Positions 1-7,105 are shown, counted from the stretch's first letter. The stretch is DNA of 12,546 nt from Erythrobacter donghaensis (GCF_001557325.1 NZ_LSJS01000273.1:1-12546), one strand, 5' to 3'. Made by a program: numbers and translations. The notes: generated by a model from the sequence alone, not told the origin.

Positions 1-1
1 G

Positions 2-514
2 CTCCACGAAGAGACCGTGGAGGAACTCGCCGACCCATCGACGCGTGCTCAGCTCCTGAGCGGTCCAATGACAGAATGGCAGCAGTGGGCGATAGAGTTT
101 TCGCATCTCGAGCCAAAGCCATCACTGGATGCGACCCGCGGTGAGGCGTTGGAGTGGCTGAACAATGATCCTATGTTCTCTCGACCGCTGAGCGATGAGG
201 GAGGCTGGTTTGAATGGAGCGACGCGGACGGGGTAACTCAGAGGCTTGCGAGCCCCCTGAAAATAGAGGCTGAGATCGGAAGGCTGGCTGAGTCTTTAGA
301 TGCCATCGAAACAAAACTGACTGATGAATTTTTGCTAAGAGCAAGTTTGGAGGAGGTCAGGTCAGAGCTTGAACGTGTCAATATTTTGTTTGCACGACTT
401 GCTATTCTACAATGTGACTTGGAGCGCTTTGCGCAGGAACAGTCAGAACGGGAAGAGCAAGAGTGGGCACGTTTCGAGAACCAGTGGGAATACCTGAAGA
501 AGCCGACGAAATGA
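2..514 (+). CDS. Partial coiled-coil protein of unknown function (3' end)
   Basis: The reading frame is open from the first bases of the window, so this is most likely the C-terminal 170 residues of a longer protein; a GTG at 17 could be a start but has no well-placed ribosome binding site. I do not recognise the family. The first half is acidic with several Trp residues. The last ~85 residues are heptad-like, rich in Glu, Leu, Arg and Gln, and should form a coiled coil, which suggests a protein-protein interaction role. There is no signal peptide or membrane segment in the visible part. The stop codon overlaps the probable start of the next gene as ATGA at 511-514, so the two are probably translated together and may act as partners. 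Base composition matches the rest of the lower-GC element rather than the chromosome to the right. Confidence 0.6.
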   Translation, partial: LHEETVEELADPSTRAQLLSGPMTEWQQWAIEFSHLEPKPSLDATRGEALEWLNNDPMFSRPLSDEGGWFEWSDADGVTQRLASPLKIEAEIGRLAESLDAIETKLTDEFLLRASLEEVRSELERVNILFARLAILQCDLERFAQEQSEREEQEWARFENQWEYLKKPTK

Positions 515-2619
515 CTGGCGGCAGTAAGATGAACGCTGAGCAGCTGGACGATTGGAGCGGGCTGCTTGCTGGATGCGGCGGCCTCCAATGGGCCGCTGAA
601 GCTGCCGCTGCGAAGATGTCCCAGTTGCGGCCAATCATAATCGGCGGGATACGCCTCGACAGCGAAGTTGCGGGCAAGCTTCCGGGCTGGGCGCCCTTTC
701 AGCAAATCGAGGAGGAGCTCTCGGGCTATTCTTCGAACGCCGCACTGGGCGCCTATGGCAACCGGCTCGCTGGGATGCGGTTGCCGTGGACTCCGGGTGA
801 CCCGGAAGTATTGCGATTTAAGAAAGAACTCGTGCGATCCGCTACACCTATTGCGCGCCCTGACCAAGCTCTGCTCGAAGCACTTGGCTCGCTCGGCAAG
901 ATCGAGCAATTCGGGAACCTGGTAACCTGCGACGGGATTCCCATTCCCGTAGGCGAAGGGCAGATAAAGCAGTTCGTTGCAGCAAGATGGCCTTACGTAG
1001 GCGAGAACCTCCTCGTAAATGCAAGCAATCGCAAGGATCTTGCCATCAGCCACGATTGCCATGAGGGGCTGCTGGCCTACAGCCCCCGGATTCACTGCGA
1101 GAATCTGATCCAGCTACAGAAGCATCATCCAGCCCTGTTCTGGGCTGTCTGGCGGCGGGATTTCAAGGCAATCAGGCGCATCTTGTGGAAGGTGAAACGG
1201 GCACAACTCCAAGGATGGCTTGTTTCAGCCGAGAACCTGAAACGCAGAGACCGGCAAGGCCAGCGGCCGATTAACGAGAAACGTATCAGGGAAGTTTTGA
1301 GCGACCCTGCCATGCGCCTGATGTGCGGCACCGCAGTCCTGAGCGAGCTTGAGCGGCTCTGCGAGATTCTTGCCTGCCTCAATCGTTACAAGACCATCAC
1401 GCGAGAGGGCATCAAAAGGTGCCTCAAAGAAAGTACCTCGATCAAAGAGATCATCGAAAGCGACAAACCTGGTGCGATTTACCTCGCAGGTGCTGTGGCG
1501 CAGATCCGGGGTTCGCACCCCTCTATGAACAAGTTTGAGGCAAGGGGGCACGGGGACCCCAAGCTCAGGACTATCGACCAGATCGTGAAGAACACAACGG
1601 CCTATGGGTCAGACAAGCCGCGCCTGAGCACGCCATTCGGAAAGAAACCGGCGCTGTATTTCATAGGCGTAGAGCAGGAGCTCATCCCGCTTGTGGCGAT
1701 CATCATGCTTGTCGATAATCTCAAAGGACTGGAGGGAAGCTTTCGGCACAGAAGAGAAAAGGGCTCCACCAGCGAAGTCGCAATTGAGAATGATGTCGTT
1801 AGATTCGCGGCTGTAATTGCCGCTCACGTGCATACGCGCTGGGCTCGGGCTTTGCTGAACTCACTCAGCGAAGCCGAAAATAATAGGGAATGGCTGGAAG
1901 CAGGTATGCCTGGGAAACTCAAAAAAACACACACTCAGGAGGATAAACCCAGGAAGCTCGAAGCGATCGAACGCCCATTCGTCGGTGATCGCAATCACAC
2001 GAGACTGTATGGACGAGCCCGAGAGCGCATCGAGCAGTTGCCGAAAGTGTTTGAGCCGGGCTGGACCCGCGGCTTTTTCTTCCAGGCTTGGATGCAATCC
2101 AGTCCCGAGGCGTCATTCCTCAAGAAGTGTGCGACTTTGCAAAGCTTCAGCAGGAAAGGGCTGACTGCACACAAAGCGCGAATGAAAAAGACGATGGCGG
2201 ATCCCATCCCTAAGTTCACAGGCTCAGCAAAGACAACGTGGACCGGCCTACCGACAGAAAATCCGGTCGAGACACAGCACAACCGGATGAGGCCTTTTAT
2301 CGAGCAGCTTCAGGGCCCCGACAAGATCGATCCCCGCTTTCGAAAACATTTTTTCAGGGAGCGAGATATCATCGTGTCCGAGGTCGGAATGCTGTTCGCA
2401 GCAGTGACACCCTTCACGCTTGATCCGTGCCTCCATGAGCAAATCACAACCAAGATTGAGGACAATGTAGCGCGATTCGCCGTCGAGGCGGCGTGGTATA
2501 CGACCTTCCGCTCACCTTCACGCGGACGGCAGTTCTCGAAACCTTCCAAAGCGTCTGGGGCCATACGCTCCTTTGGGCGTGGCACGACACAGAGTCGCAA
2601 AAGGCTGGGCGGCCACTGA
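511..2619 (+). CDS. Large uncharacterised protein, 702 aa, of the integrated element
   Basis: I do not recognise this protein. The ATG at 511 is chosen because it overlaps the upstream stop as ATGA; a GTG at 463 and an ATG at 529 are alternatives, and none has a strong ribosome binding site. It is a soluble, basic protein with no signal peptide and no clear membrane segment. A His/Cys cluster (HDCHEG, then HCEN and KHH some 12-20 residues later) lies about 180-215 residues in. A hydrophobic stretch around LIPLVAIIMLVDNL lies near the middle, followed by a long Arg/Lys-rich region. I looked for Walker, HNH, DDE and tyrosine-recombinase signatures and could not convincingly find any. The last ~40 residues turn Ser/Arg/Lys-rich and look out of frame; the -1 frame there reads more like protein and ends at 2633, so the true C-terminus may be frameshifted. 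Its coupling to a coiled-coil protein and placement in a recombinase element suggest a mobility or cargo role, which is inference. Confidence 0.7.
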   Translation: MTGGSKMNAEQLDDWSGLLAGCGGLQWAAEAAAAKMSQLRPIIIGGIRLDSEVAGKLPGWAPFQQIEEELSGYSSNAALGAYGNRLAGMRLPWTPGDPEVLRFKKELVRSATPIARPDQALLEALGSLGKIEQFGNLVTCDGIPIPVGEGQIKQFVAARWPYVGENLLVNASNRKDLAISHDCHEGLLAYSPRIHCENLIQLQKHHPALFWAVWRRDFKAIRRILWKVKRAQLQGWLVSAENLKRRDRQGQRPINEKRIREVLSDPAMRLMCGTAVLSELERLCEILACLNRYKTITREGIKRCLKESTSIKEIIESDKPGAIYLAGAVAQIRGSHPSMNKFEARGHGDPKLRTIDQIVKNTTAYGSDKPRLSTPFGKKPALYFIGVEQELIPLVAIIMLVDNLKGLEGSFRHRREKGSTSEVAIENDVVRFAAVIAAHVHTRWARALLNSLSEAENNREWLEAGMPGKLKKTHTQEDKPRKLEAIERPFVGDRNHTRLYGRARERIEQLPKVFEPGWTRGFFFQAWMQSSPEASFLKKCATLQSFSRKGLTAHKARMKKTMADPIPKFTGSAKTTWTGLPTENPVETQHNRMRPFIEQLQGPDKIDPRFRKHFFRERDIIVSEVGMLFAAVTPFTLDPCLHEQITTKIEDNVARFAVEAAWYTTFRSPSRGRQFSKPSKASGAIRSFGRGTTQSRKRLGGH

Positions 2620-2699
2620 GCCGCGCAGCCTGAGCTTCAGAAACCATCGAGTTCTGCGAGGATTATTCAGACCGAGGCGCTGCGAAAAGCGAATCGCGA

Positions 2700-2718
2700 A
2701 AACAGGAGTGGCCTGTTT
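2700..2718 (+). promoter_or_regulatory. Short inverted repeat just upstream of the ParB-like gene
   Basis: A perfect 7-bp dyad (AAACAGG, 5-base spacer AGTGG, CCTGTTT) sits five bases before the GAGGAG ribosome binding site of the next gene, in the 117-base gap after the large unknown ORF. It could be an operator bound by the ParB-like protein itself, a small leader hairpin, or a weak terminator; there is no long T-run. Function is inference. Confidence 0.35.
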
Positions 2719-2736
2719 ACTGCGAGGAGTAATGAC

Positions 2737-3879
2737 ATGGTGTCTAAAAATGAACACATTTCGGAAACCGAGAACGAAACGCTTGATGAAGGCGTGGATG
2801 CAGAACCTTGGCCGAACTATGATTCTATCGAGAGCGACGAGGATTCAATCGAGAGCGACGAGGAAGATATTCCTTCAGTCGACGAAGATGCCGCTGTGGA
2901 GCCTCAGGTTACTTCCGCCGAAGGTGAAGAATTCGACGCGGAAGATGATGTGAATCCGAACAAGGGCTTGCCCTTCTCTGTGCCGTCCCCAGTGCCTGGC
3001 GAGGAGAAGGTGCCGTATAGAGATCTGGTTCTGTGGGAACATCATCCCTCTAACGGGTCACGGCTTAAGGCGACCAACTTCGATGCCTTGTGCGCCAGCG
3101 CCAGTGACCCGGCCAACCTGCCGCCCTTGACGGTTCTCCGCACCAACAAGGGCATCATGATCATCGATGGCAGGCTGCGGCATTATGCCATCGGTGCAGT
3201 CCATGGCGAAGACAGCGACGTGAGTGTGCGGTGCGTTTTCTTCTCCGGCACCGAGGAAGAAGCGGTCCAGGCCGTGGCCGATTCTGCTCTGGGCGGCACA
3301 CCGCGGAGCCAGATTGAGATGGCCCGTGCCATCCTCAATCTGCAGCGGGTTGCAGGCATAAGCCAAAAGGCGATCGGAGAACGCTACCCTATCCTCAAGA
3401 AAGATCAGGTCAGCCGCATGACGATAGCGGCGCGGACTGTGGAGCGCTTCCCCATCGTGTTCGAGCTTCTGGCCGAGCCCGACAGGGTGCCGATCGACAC
3501 CTGCGTCAAATTTGCTCAGTTCATGAAGGCCGCCACCGATATGGAGCGCGCCCAAGTGCTCGAGAGCGCCGAAGTTCGCATGAGCGAAGGTGTGATGCTC
3601 AAGCCTGGCGACCTCTTCGATGCCCTTGGGATTGAAACGGAGGGCAGCGGCGGAAAAGCGAAGCCATCGGCTGCGCAAGATCCTTCGGACGTGCTTGAGA
3701 CCGTGGATGTGCTGGGCTTCGACGATCAGCCAGTCGGCAAGATCGAGAAACTGGATGAACGTGTAATGCGCTTCCAGCTACCTGATCCGGCCACGATGAC
3801 GCCTGATGAGCGCGAAGTGGCGGCACGGGCGTTCATCGCGGAAATCTGTGCTTACTTCGGACTTAAGGTCGCCGGGTAA
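2737..3879 (+). CDS. ParB-like DNA-binding protein, 380 aa
   Basis: The start is fixed by a good ribosome binding site, GAGGAG at 2724-2729, seven bases before the ATG. Residues 1 to about 75 are extremely acidic and probably disordered, and include the heptapeptide DSIESDE twice in tandem. Residues about 92-170 resemble the ParB/Spo0J N-terminal domain: PPLTVLR followed by IIDGRLRHYA (residues 143-151), matching the family's I-D-G-x-x-R core, although the typical GERR form is altered. Residues about 190-235 look like the ParB helix-turn-helix (SQKAIGERYPILKKDQVSRM). The C-terminus ends in a further small domain. ParB proteins bind centromere-like DNA and, in canonical forms, hydrolyse CTP; here no ParA ATPase is adjacent in the window, so it may instead regulate the element or assist recombination. 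It is 20 bases upstream of the small gene at 3900 and probably co-transcribed with the recombinase. The ParB-like assignment is fairly firm; its role is inferred. Confidence 0.75.
   Translation: MVSKNEHISETENETLDEGVDAEPWPNYDSIESDEDSIESDEEDIPSVDEDAAVEPQVTSAEGEEFDAEDDVNPNKGLPFSVPSPVPGEEKVPYRDLVLWEHHPSNGSRLKATNFDALCASASDPANLPPLTVLRTNKGIMIIDGRLRHYAIGAVHGEDSDVSVRCVFFSGTEEEAVQAVADSALGGTPRSQIEMARAILNLQRVAGISQKAIGERYPILKKDQVSRMTIAARTVERFPIVFELLAEPDRVPIDTCVKFAQFMKAATDMERAQVLESAEVRMSEGVMLKPGDLFDALGIETEGSGGKAKPSAAQDPSDVLETVDVLGFDDQPVGKIEKLDERVMRFQLPDPATMTPDEREVAARAFIAEICAYFGLKVAG
2821..2862 (+). repeat. Tandem 21-bp duplication inside the ParB-like gene
   Basis: Two adjacent 21-base units (2821-2841 and 2842-2862) differ by a single base (T versus A at the sixth position) and each encodes DSIESDE in frame. 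The duplication lies in the acidic N-terminal tail and could change copy number by slippage without breaking the frame. Confidence 0.8.
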
Positions 3880-3899
3880 GGCCGCGAGAAGAGGCTTCC

Positions 3900-4088
3900 G
3901 TGCCTTTGCCTCCAGCCTCACAGGTCAAGAACGGCGTCCCTTCCTCTTCTAGAGGACGGGGCGCCGTTCGCCGTTTGCCAATTTACAGTGACCTGCCTTT
4001 GGACTTGCCAATCACCGCGCAGGAGATTCAAATGGTCGCCGAGGCGCTTGGCGAGGAAATCGCAGCGCTATTCACCGGAGATGAATGA
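3900..4088 (+). CDS. Small protein (62 aa) coupled to the serine recombinase
   Basis: The GTG start at 3900 is preceded by a purine-rich AGAAGAGG about five to six bases upstream, and the stop codon overlaps the recombinase start as ATGA (4085-4088), which points to translational coupling. The N-terminal half is basic (SSSRGRGAVRR), and the C-terminal half is acidic and helical (TAQEIQMVAEALGEEIAALF). I do not recognise a family. A 19-bp hairpin lies within its coding sequence. By position it could be a partner, excision factor or regulator of the recombinase, but that is inference; alternatively the translated part may start at the internal ATG at 4031 or be only a leader that sets recombinase translation. 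Confidence 0.55.
   Translation: MPLPPASQVKNGVPSSSRGRGAVRRLPIYSDLPLDLPITAQEIQMVAEALGEEIAALFTGDE
3929..3969 (+). repeat. 19-bp inverted repeat (strong hairpin) upstream of the recombinase
   Basis: Arms 3929-3947 and 3951-3969 pair over 19 positions with one mismatch (3941 with 3957) and one G-T pair (3937 with 3961), around a three-base TCT loop. It sits inside the 62-residue ORF, about 115 bases before the recombinase start. No T-run follows, so a simple intrinsic terminator is doubtful. It could control translation of the recombinase, be an imperfect terminator of the ParB-like transcript, or be a protein-binding dyad. Confidence 0.7.
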
Positions 4089-5746
4089 TGCGCGCAAAGC
4101 CCGCAGCGTGCCAGGCGGCACAGAAAGCCTATTTGTATCTGCGCTTGTCCGTCGATGACGAAGGCGGAAAGGCGCTTTCGATTGAGGCTCAGCGTTACGC
4201 TGGACACCAGTATGCTGAGCGCAACGGGATCGACATTATCGGTGAGTATGTCGACAGCGGGCTGAGTGGCACGCTCAGTAAGCGGCCACAGTTCAACCGC
4301 ATGATTGCTGATGCTACCGGGCCCGACCGACCAGTCCAGATCGTCCTCATCTACCGTCAGGCGCGCTTTGCTCGTAACATGCGCCTGTTCATTAACACGA
4401 TCCATACTCTGGCCGAAGCCGGCGTCGAGATGGTCAGCGTGACCGAGAACTTCGGCGAGGGCCGCACCAAGCGGATGGGGCAGACCATCACCGCTATGGT
4501 CGATGAACAGCGCGCGATTGATGATGCGATTTATACTCGCAAGAGTCGGCGCGCGAACGCCCGCAACGGGTTCTGGAACGGTGGGCCCGTGCCCTTTGGC
4601 TTTAAAACATATGTCGCTCATACCGATGGTAAGAAGCAGCGGATGAAGCTTGAAATCGTGCCGTCCGAAGCGGCGGTCTTGCGGCAGATCTTCGATTGGG
4701 CGGAGCAGGGGCGCGGTGGCCGCTGGATCGTCAAAACGCTTAATGATCGCCGGGTAACGCTTCGTGGCGCGCGGTTCACAAACGGGAACTTAGCGGGCAT
4801 TCTCTGCCGCGAGATATACACGGGGCTCTATTACGACAGAACAGCCGATGACGACGGCAATGTGCCCGATCGCGAAGATTGGATCCCGGTGGAGTGCCCC
4901 GCGATTATTACGCGCGAGCAATTCGAGAGAGTTGCGGCGCTGAGATCCTCAAGGGCACCGACACAAATGGCTCCCCACGTTGCCGCGGGGACAACGTTGC
5001 TGACGGGCATAGCAAGATGCGGCATGCCAGGCTGCGGATCCGGCATGACAATCGGCAGCGGCACGTCGAGGACCAAGGTCAAATACTACTATTACAAGTG
5101 CAATGAGCGGACGAACATTGGGCAAAGGTGTCGGTGTCCGAACGTTCGACGGGAGAAGCTCGATGAGGCGGTTCTCGGCGCTGTCGAGAAGCGCATCCTT
5201 GGCAAAGGGCGCCTTGAGCTCTTGCTCAAGGATGTGCTCGAACTGACCGACCAGAAGCGTCAACTGCTTGAGCAGGAACTCTCTCAGGCAAGCGCGGAGC
5301 GAACACGGCGGCGTACCGCGATCGACCGGCTCCTCGTTCTGATCGAAGATGGCGTGATGAAGGCGAGTGATCCAGAATTCGCCAATCGCCTGACGGAGAA
5401 TCGTGAGGCCGTGGCCGCGCTCACCTCAAGGATTGAGGTGCTTGAAAGTCAGCTAGCCAGAGGCTCCCGGAAAATCACGCCTGAGGCTCTGCGGAAGTTT
5501 GCCGATCAACTGCGCGAGAAGCTTCACGATGAGGACAGCACCTTGCGCACCGCCTACCTGCGAATGTTCGTCTCGCGGGTAGAAGTTTCCGACAAACAGA
5601 TCGTTATCAGCGGACCCAAGTCCGTGCTGGAGCGGGGCGTTGCAAAGGGTTTGCCGCGTCTTGAGGGGAGTGTTCCCATCTTTGACCAGCGTTGGTGCCC
5701 AGAAGAGGACTCGAACCTCCACGCCCTTGCGAGCGCCGCCACCTGA
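4085..5746 (+). CDS. Large serine recombinase (site-specific integrase/resolvase family)
   Basis: This 553-residue protein has the layout of a large serine recombinase, which cuts and rejoins DNA through a covalent serine linkage to integrate or excise an element. Residues 16-160 form the catalytic resolvase domain: YLYLRLS places the nucleophile at Ser22 with Arg20 beside it, followed by SIEAQ, and YRQARFARN supplies Arg94 and Arg97. The Asp common in the related KLDRLSR motif is Ala93 here. The 'recombinase' domain follows at about 170-285 (GGPVPFGF... IVKTLNDRRV... YTGLYYD). A zinc ribbon has Cys312, Cys317, Cys339 and Cys349/351, then a long coiled coil at about 375-460 as in integrases that distinguish att sites. 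The start overlaps the previous stop (ATGA). The last 17 residues (WCPEEDSNLHALASAAT) are read antisense through the tRNA-Leu gene, so this C-terminus may have been created by integration; the version in the excised circle could differ. Confidence 0.92.
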   Translation: MMRAKPAACQAAQKAYLYLRLSVDDEGGKALSIEAQRYAGHQYAERNGIDIIGEYVDSGLSGTLSKRPQFNRMIADATGPDRPVQIVLIYRQARFARNMRLFINTIHTLAEAGVEMVSVTENFGEGRTKRMGQTITAMVDEQRAIDDAIYTRKSRRANARNGFWNGGPVPFGFKTYVAHTDGKKQRMKLEIVPSEAAVLRQIFDWAEQGRGGRWIVKTLNDRRVTLRGARFTNGNLAGILCREIYTGLYYDRTADDDGNVPDREDWIPVECPAIITREQFERVAALRSSRAPTQMAPHVAAGTTLLTGIARCGMPGCGSGMTIGSGTSRTKVKYYYYKCNERTNIGQRCRCPNVRREKLDEAVLGAVEKRILGKGRLELLLKDVLELTDQKRQLLEQELSQASAERTRRRTAIDRLLVLIEDGVMKASDPEFANRLTENREAVAALTSRIEVLESQLARGSRKITPEALRKFADQLREKLHDEDSTLRTAYLRMFVSRVEVSDKQIVISGPKSVLERGVAKGLPRLEGSVPIFDQRWCPEEDSNLHALASAAT

Positions 5747-5779
5747 AGACGGTGCGTCTACCAATTCCGCCATCTGGGC
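5693..5779 (-). tRNA. tRNA-Leu (anticodon CAG), CCA encoded
   Basis: On the minus strand the sequence folds as a complete class II tRNA. The acceptor arms GCCCAGA (5' end at 5779) and TCTGGGC pair perfectly, followed by discriminator A and an encoded CCA (5693-5695). The D-arm reads GCGGAATTGGTAGACGC. The anticodon stem CCGTC/GGCGG carries loop TTCAGGT, giving anticodon CAG. A long variable arm built on CGCTCGCAAGGGCG is typical of leucine tRNAs, and the T-arm is GGAGG TTCGAGT CCTCT. It decodes CUG, a major leucine codon in high-GC genomes. The recombinase gene converges on it and overlaps its 3' half, so this is the likely insertion locus, with the tRNA kept intact. The 5' end and promoter face the chromosomal side. 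Confidence 0.96.
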
Positions 5780-5825
5780 ACGGGGCCTTCGGTCATCGCT
5801 GCCGGAGGCCGGGTAGGCGCGGGCC

Positions 5826-5853
5826 ATTAGCGAAGGGTTCGGGGGGCTGTCAA
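5826..5853 (-). promoter_or_regulatory. Predicted sigma-70 promoter of tRNA-Leu
   Basis: Reading the minus strand, a perfect -35 TTGACA (5848-5853) is followed after 16 bases by a -10-like GCTAAT (5826-5831, four of six consensus positions). Transcription would begin near 5819, about 40 bases before the mature tRNA 5' end. It lies on the chromosomal side of the tRNA, so integration leaves it in place. Activity is predicted only. Confidence 0.6.
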
Positions 5854-5988
5854 TGCAAACCTCCCCTTGCTTGCGCATTTCGCCCGCACAGGGCCTCGCG
5901 GCCTGCTTCGCCCTCTTGCCTCGCCCGCGCGCTTGCCGCAAAGCACCCTCGCATCACGAGGCAGCCATCACGAGCGAGCACACCCCCC

Positions 5989-6972
5989 ATGCCTTCCTCA
6001 TCCCCCTCTTCCCCCGTCTCCTCCCCGCTCGCCGGAAAGCTGGTCACCGTGTTCGGCGGCACCGGCTACATCGGCAACTATGTCGCCCAGGCGCTGCTGA
6101 GCCGCGGCGCGCGGCTGCGGCTGGCGAGCCGGGCGCCGGCCAAGGCGCAGAGCCTCAAGCCGCTCGCCAATCTCGGCCAGCTCCAGCTGATGCCCTGCGA
6201 CGTCATCAACGAGGCCCATGTCGCCGCCGCGCTCGAGGGGGCGCACCATGTCGTCAACCTCGTCGGGGCCTTCACCGGCGACCTCGAGAAGCTCACCGGC
6301 GAGGCACCCGGCACCATCGCCCGCCTGGCTGCCGAGCGCCATATCACCGCGCTCGTCCAGATCAGCGCGATCGGCGCCGACCCTGCCAGCCCCACCGCCT
6401 ATGCCCGCGGCAAGGCCATGGGCGAGGCCAACGCGCGCGCCGCCTTCCCCGCGGCCACGATCCTGCGCCCCTCGATCGTGTTCGGCAAGGACGACCAGTT
6501 CATCAACCTCTTCGCCGGCATGATCGAGCTCTTCCCCGTCCTCCCCGTGTTCGGGCCCGAGGCGAAGCTCCAGCTGGTCCACGCCGAGGACGTTGCCGAG
6601 GCGGTCGCCCGCGCGCTCGAGCATCCCGAGCTCCACGGCGGCAAGACCTACGAGCTGGGCGGGCCCGAGCAGCTGACCATGATGGAGATCCACCGCCGCA
6701 TCGCCGCCGCGCAAGGGCGCAGCCGCTCCTTCCTCGCCATGCCCGACGGCGTCTCGGCGACCTTCGCCGCGCTGCCCCTCACGCCCATGAGCCGCGACCA
6801 GTGGACGCTGCTCAAGCCCGGCAGCACGGTCGCCCCCGATGCGCTCGGGCTGGCCGACATGGGGATCGAGGCCAAGCCGCTGGGCCTGTTCCTCGACAAG
6901 TGGATGCTGCGCTACCGCAAGCACGGCCGCTTCGGCGCGGCGAACGAGCGGGCCAAGCGCCACGGCTCCTGA
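5989..6972 (+). CDS. NDUFA9-family NAD(P)-binding protein (atypical short-chain dehydrogenase)
   Basis: This 327-residue protein is an extended/atypical SDR of the complex I NDUFA9-like group, Rossmann-fold proteins related to an accessory subunit of respiratory NADH dehydrogenase. The start is set at 5989, where the protein homology begins after a Ser/Pro-rich leader; the frame stays open upstream only because it crosses the tRNA antisense. No clear ribosome binding site precedes it. VFGGTGYIG (residues 21-29) is the glycine-rich dinucleotide site. LVQISAIGA holds Ser126, and YARGK gives Tyr138 and Lys142, so the SDR Tyr-x3-Lys pair is kept. The segment LRPSIVFG...F and LQLVHAEDVAEAV match conserved blocks of the family. 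There is no membrane segment. In bacteria its exact role is unsettled; electron transport or quinone-linked metabolism is possible. It stands alone, with the tRNA and its divergent promoter upstream. Confidence 0.85.
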   Translation: MPSSSPSSPVSSPLAGKLVTVFGGTGYIGNYVAQALLSRGARLRLASRAPAKAQSLKPLANLGQLQLMPCDVINEAHVAAALEGAHHVVNLVGAFTGDLEKLTGEAPGTIARLAAERHITALVQISAIGADPASPTAYARGKAMGEANARAAFPAATILRPSIVFGKDDQFINLFAGMIELFPVLPVFGPEAKLQLVHAEDVAEAVARALEHPELHGGKTYELGGPEQLTMMEIHRRIAAAQGRSRSFLAMPDGVSATFAALPLTPMSRDQWTLLKPGSTVAPDALGLADMGIEAKPLGLFLDKWMLRYRKHGRFGAANERAKRHGS

Positions 6973-6977
6973 CGGGA

Positions 6978-7001
6978 ACGGCGCGGGGCAAGCCGCGCCG
7001 T
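6978..7001 (+). terminator. GC-rich hairpin after the NDUFA9-like gene
   Basis: A perfect 9-bp stem (ACGGCGCGG / CCGCGCCGT) with a six-base GGCAAG loop begins six bases after the stop codon. No T-run follows, so it is a terminator candidate or a transcript-end stabilising hairpin. Confidence 0.5.
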
Positions 7002-7105
7002 GACGAGCCGCCAGAGGGTACCTGCAACGTGGCGCGAGGCGCCCCTCCGGCCCACCTTCCCGGACCTGATCGCGGGGTCCCGCTGTCCCTGGAGACGGGG
7101 GAGAC

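Noticed and set aside
463..510. Upstream GTG start for the large unknown ORF
   Set aside because: It would overlap the preceding gene by 52 bases; the ATG at 511 forms a normal ATGA coupling, so it is preferred.
238..1095. 285-residue minus-strand ORF
   Set aside because: It lies antisense to the two element genes, reads as low-quality Ser/Arg-rich sequence, and has no supporting ribosome binding site or motif.
5659..5675. Possible tRNA terminator (GGGA/TCCC dyad) downstream of the tRNA 3' end
   Set aside because: The stem is only four base pairs with no T-run on the minus strand, so it is not distinguishable from chance.
5692..5988. N-terminal extension of the NDUFA9-like frame, with an apparent VPRRGLEPPRP peptide
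   Set aside because: It is the antisense translation of the tRNA-Leu gene and its leader, a common artefact; protein-family similarity begins only at the ATG at 5989.
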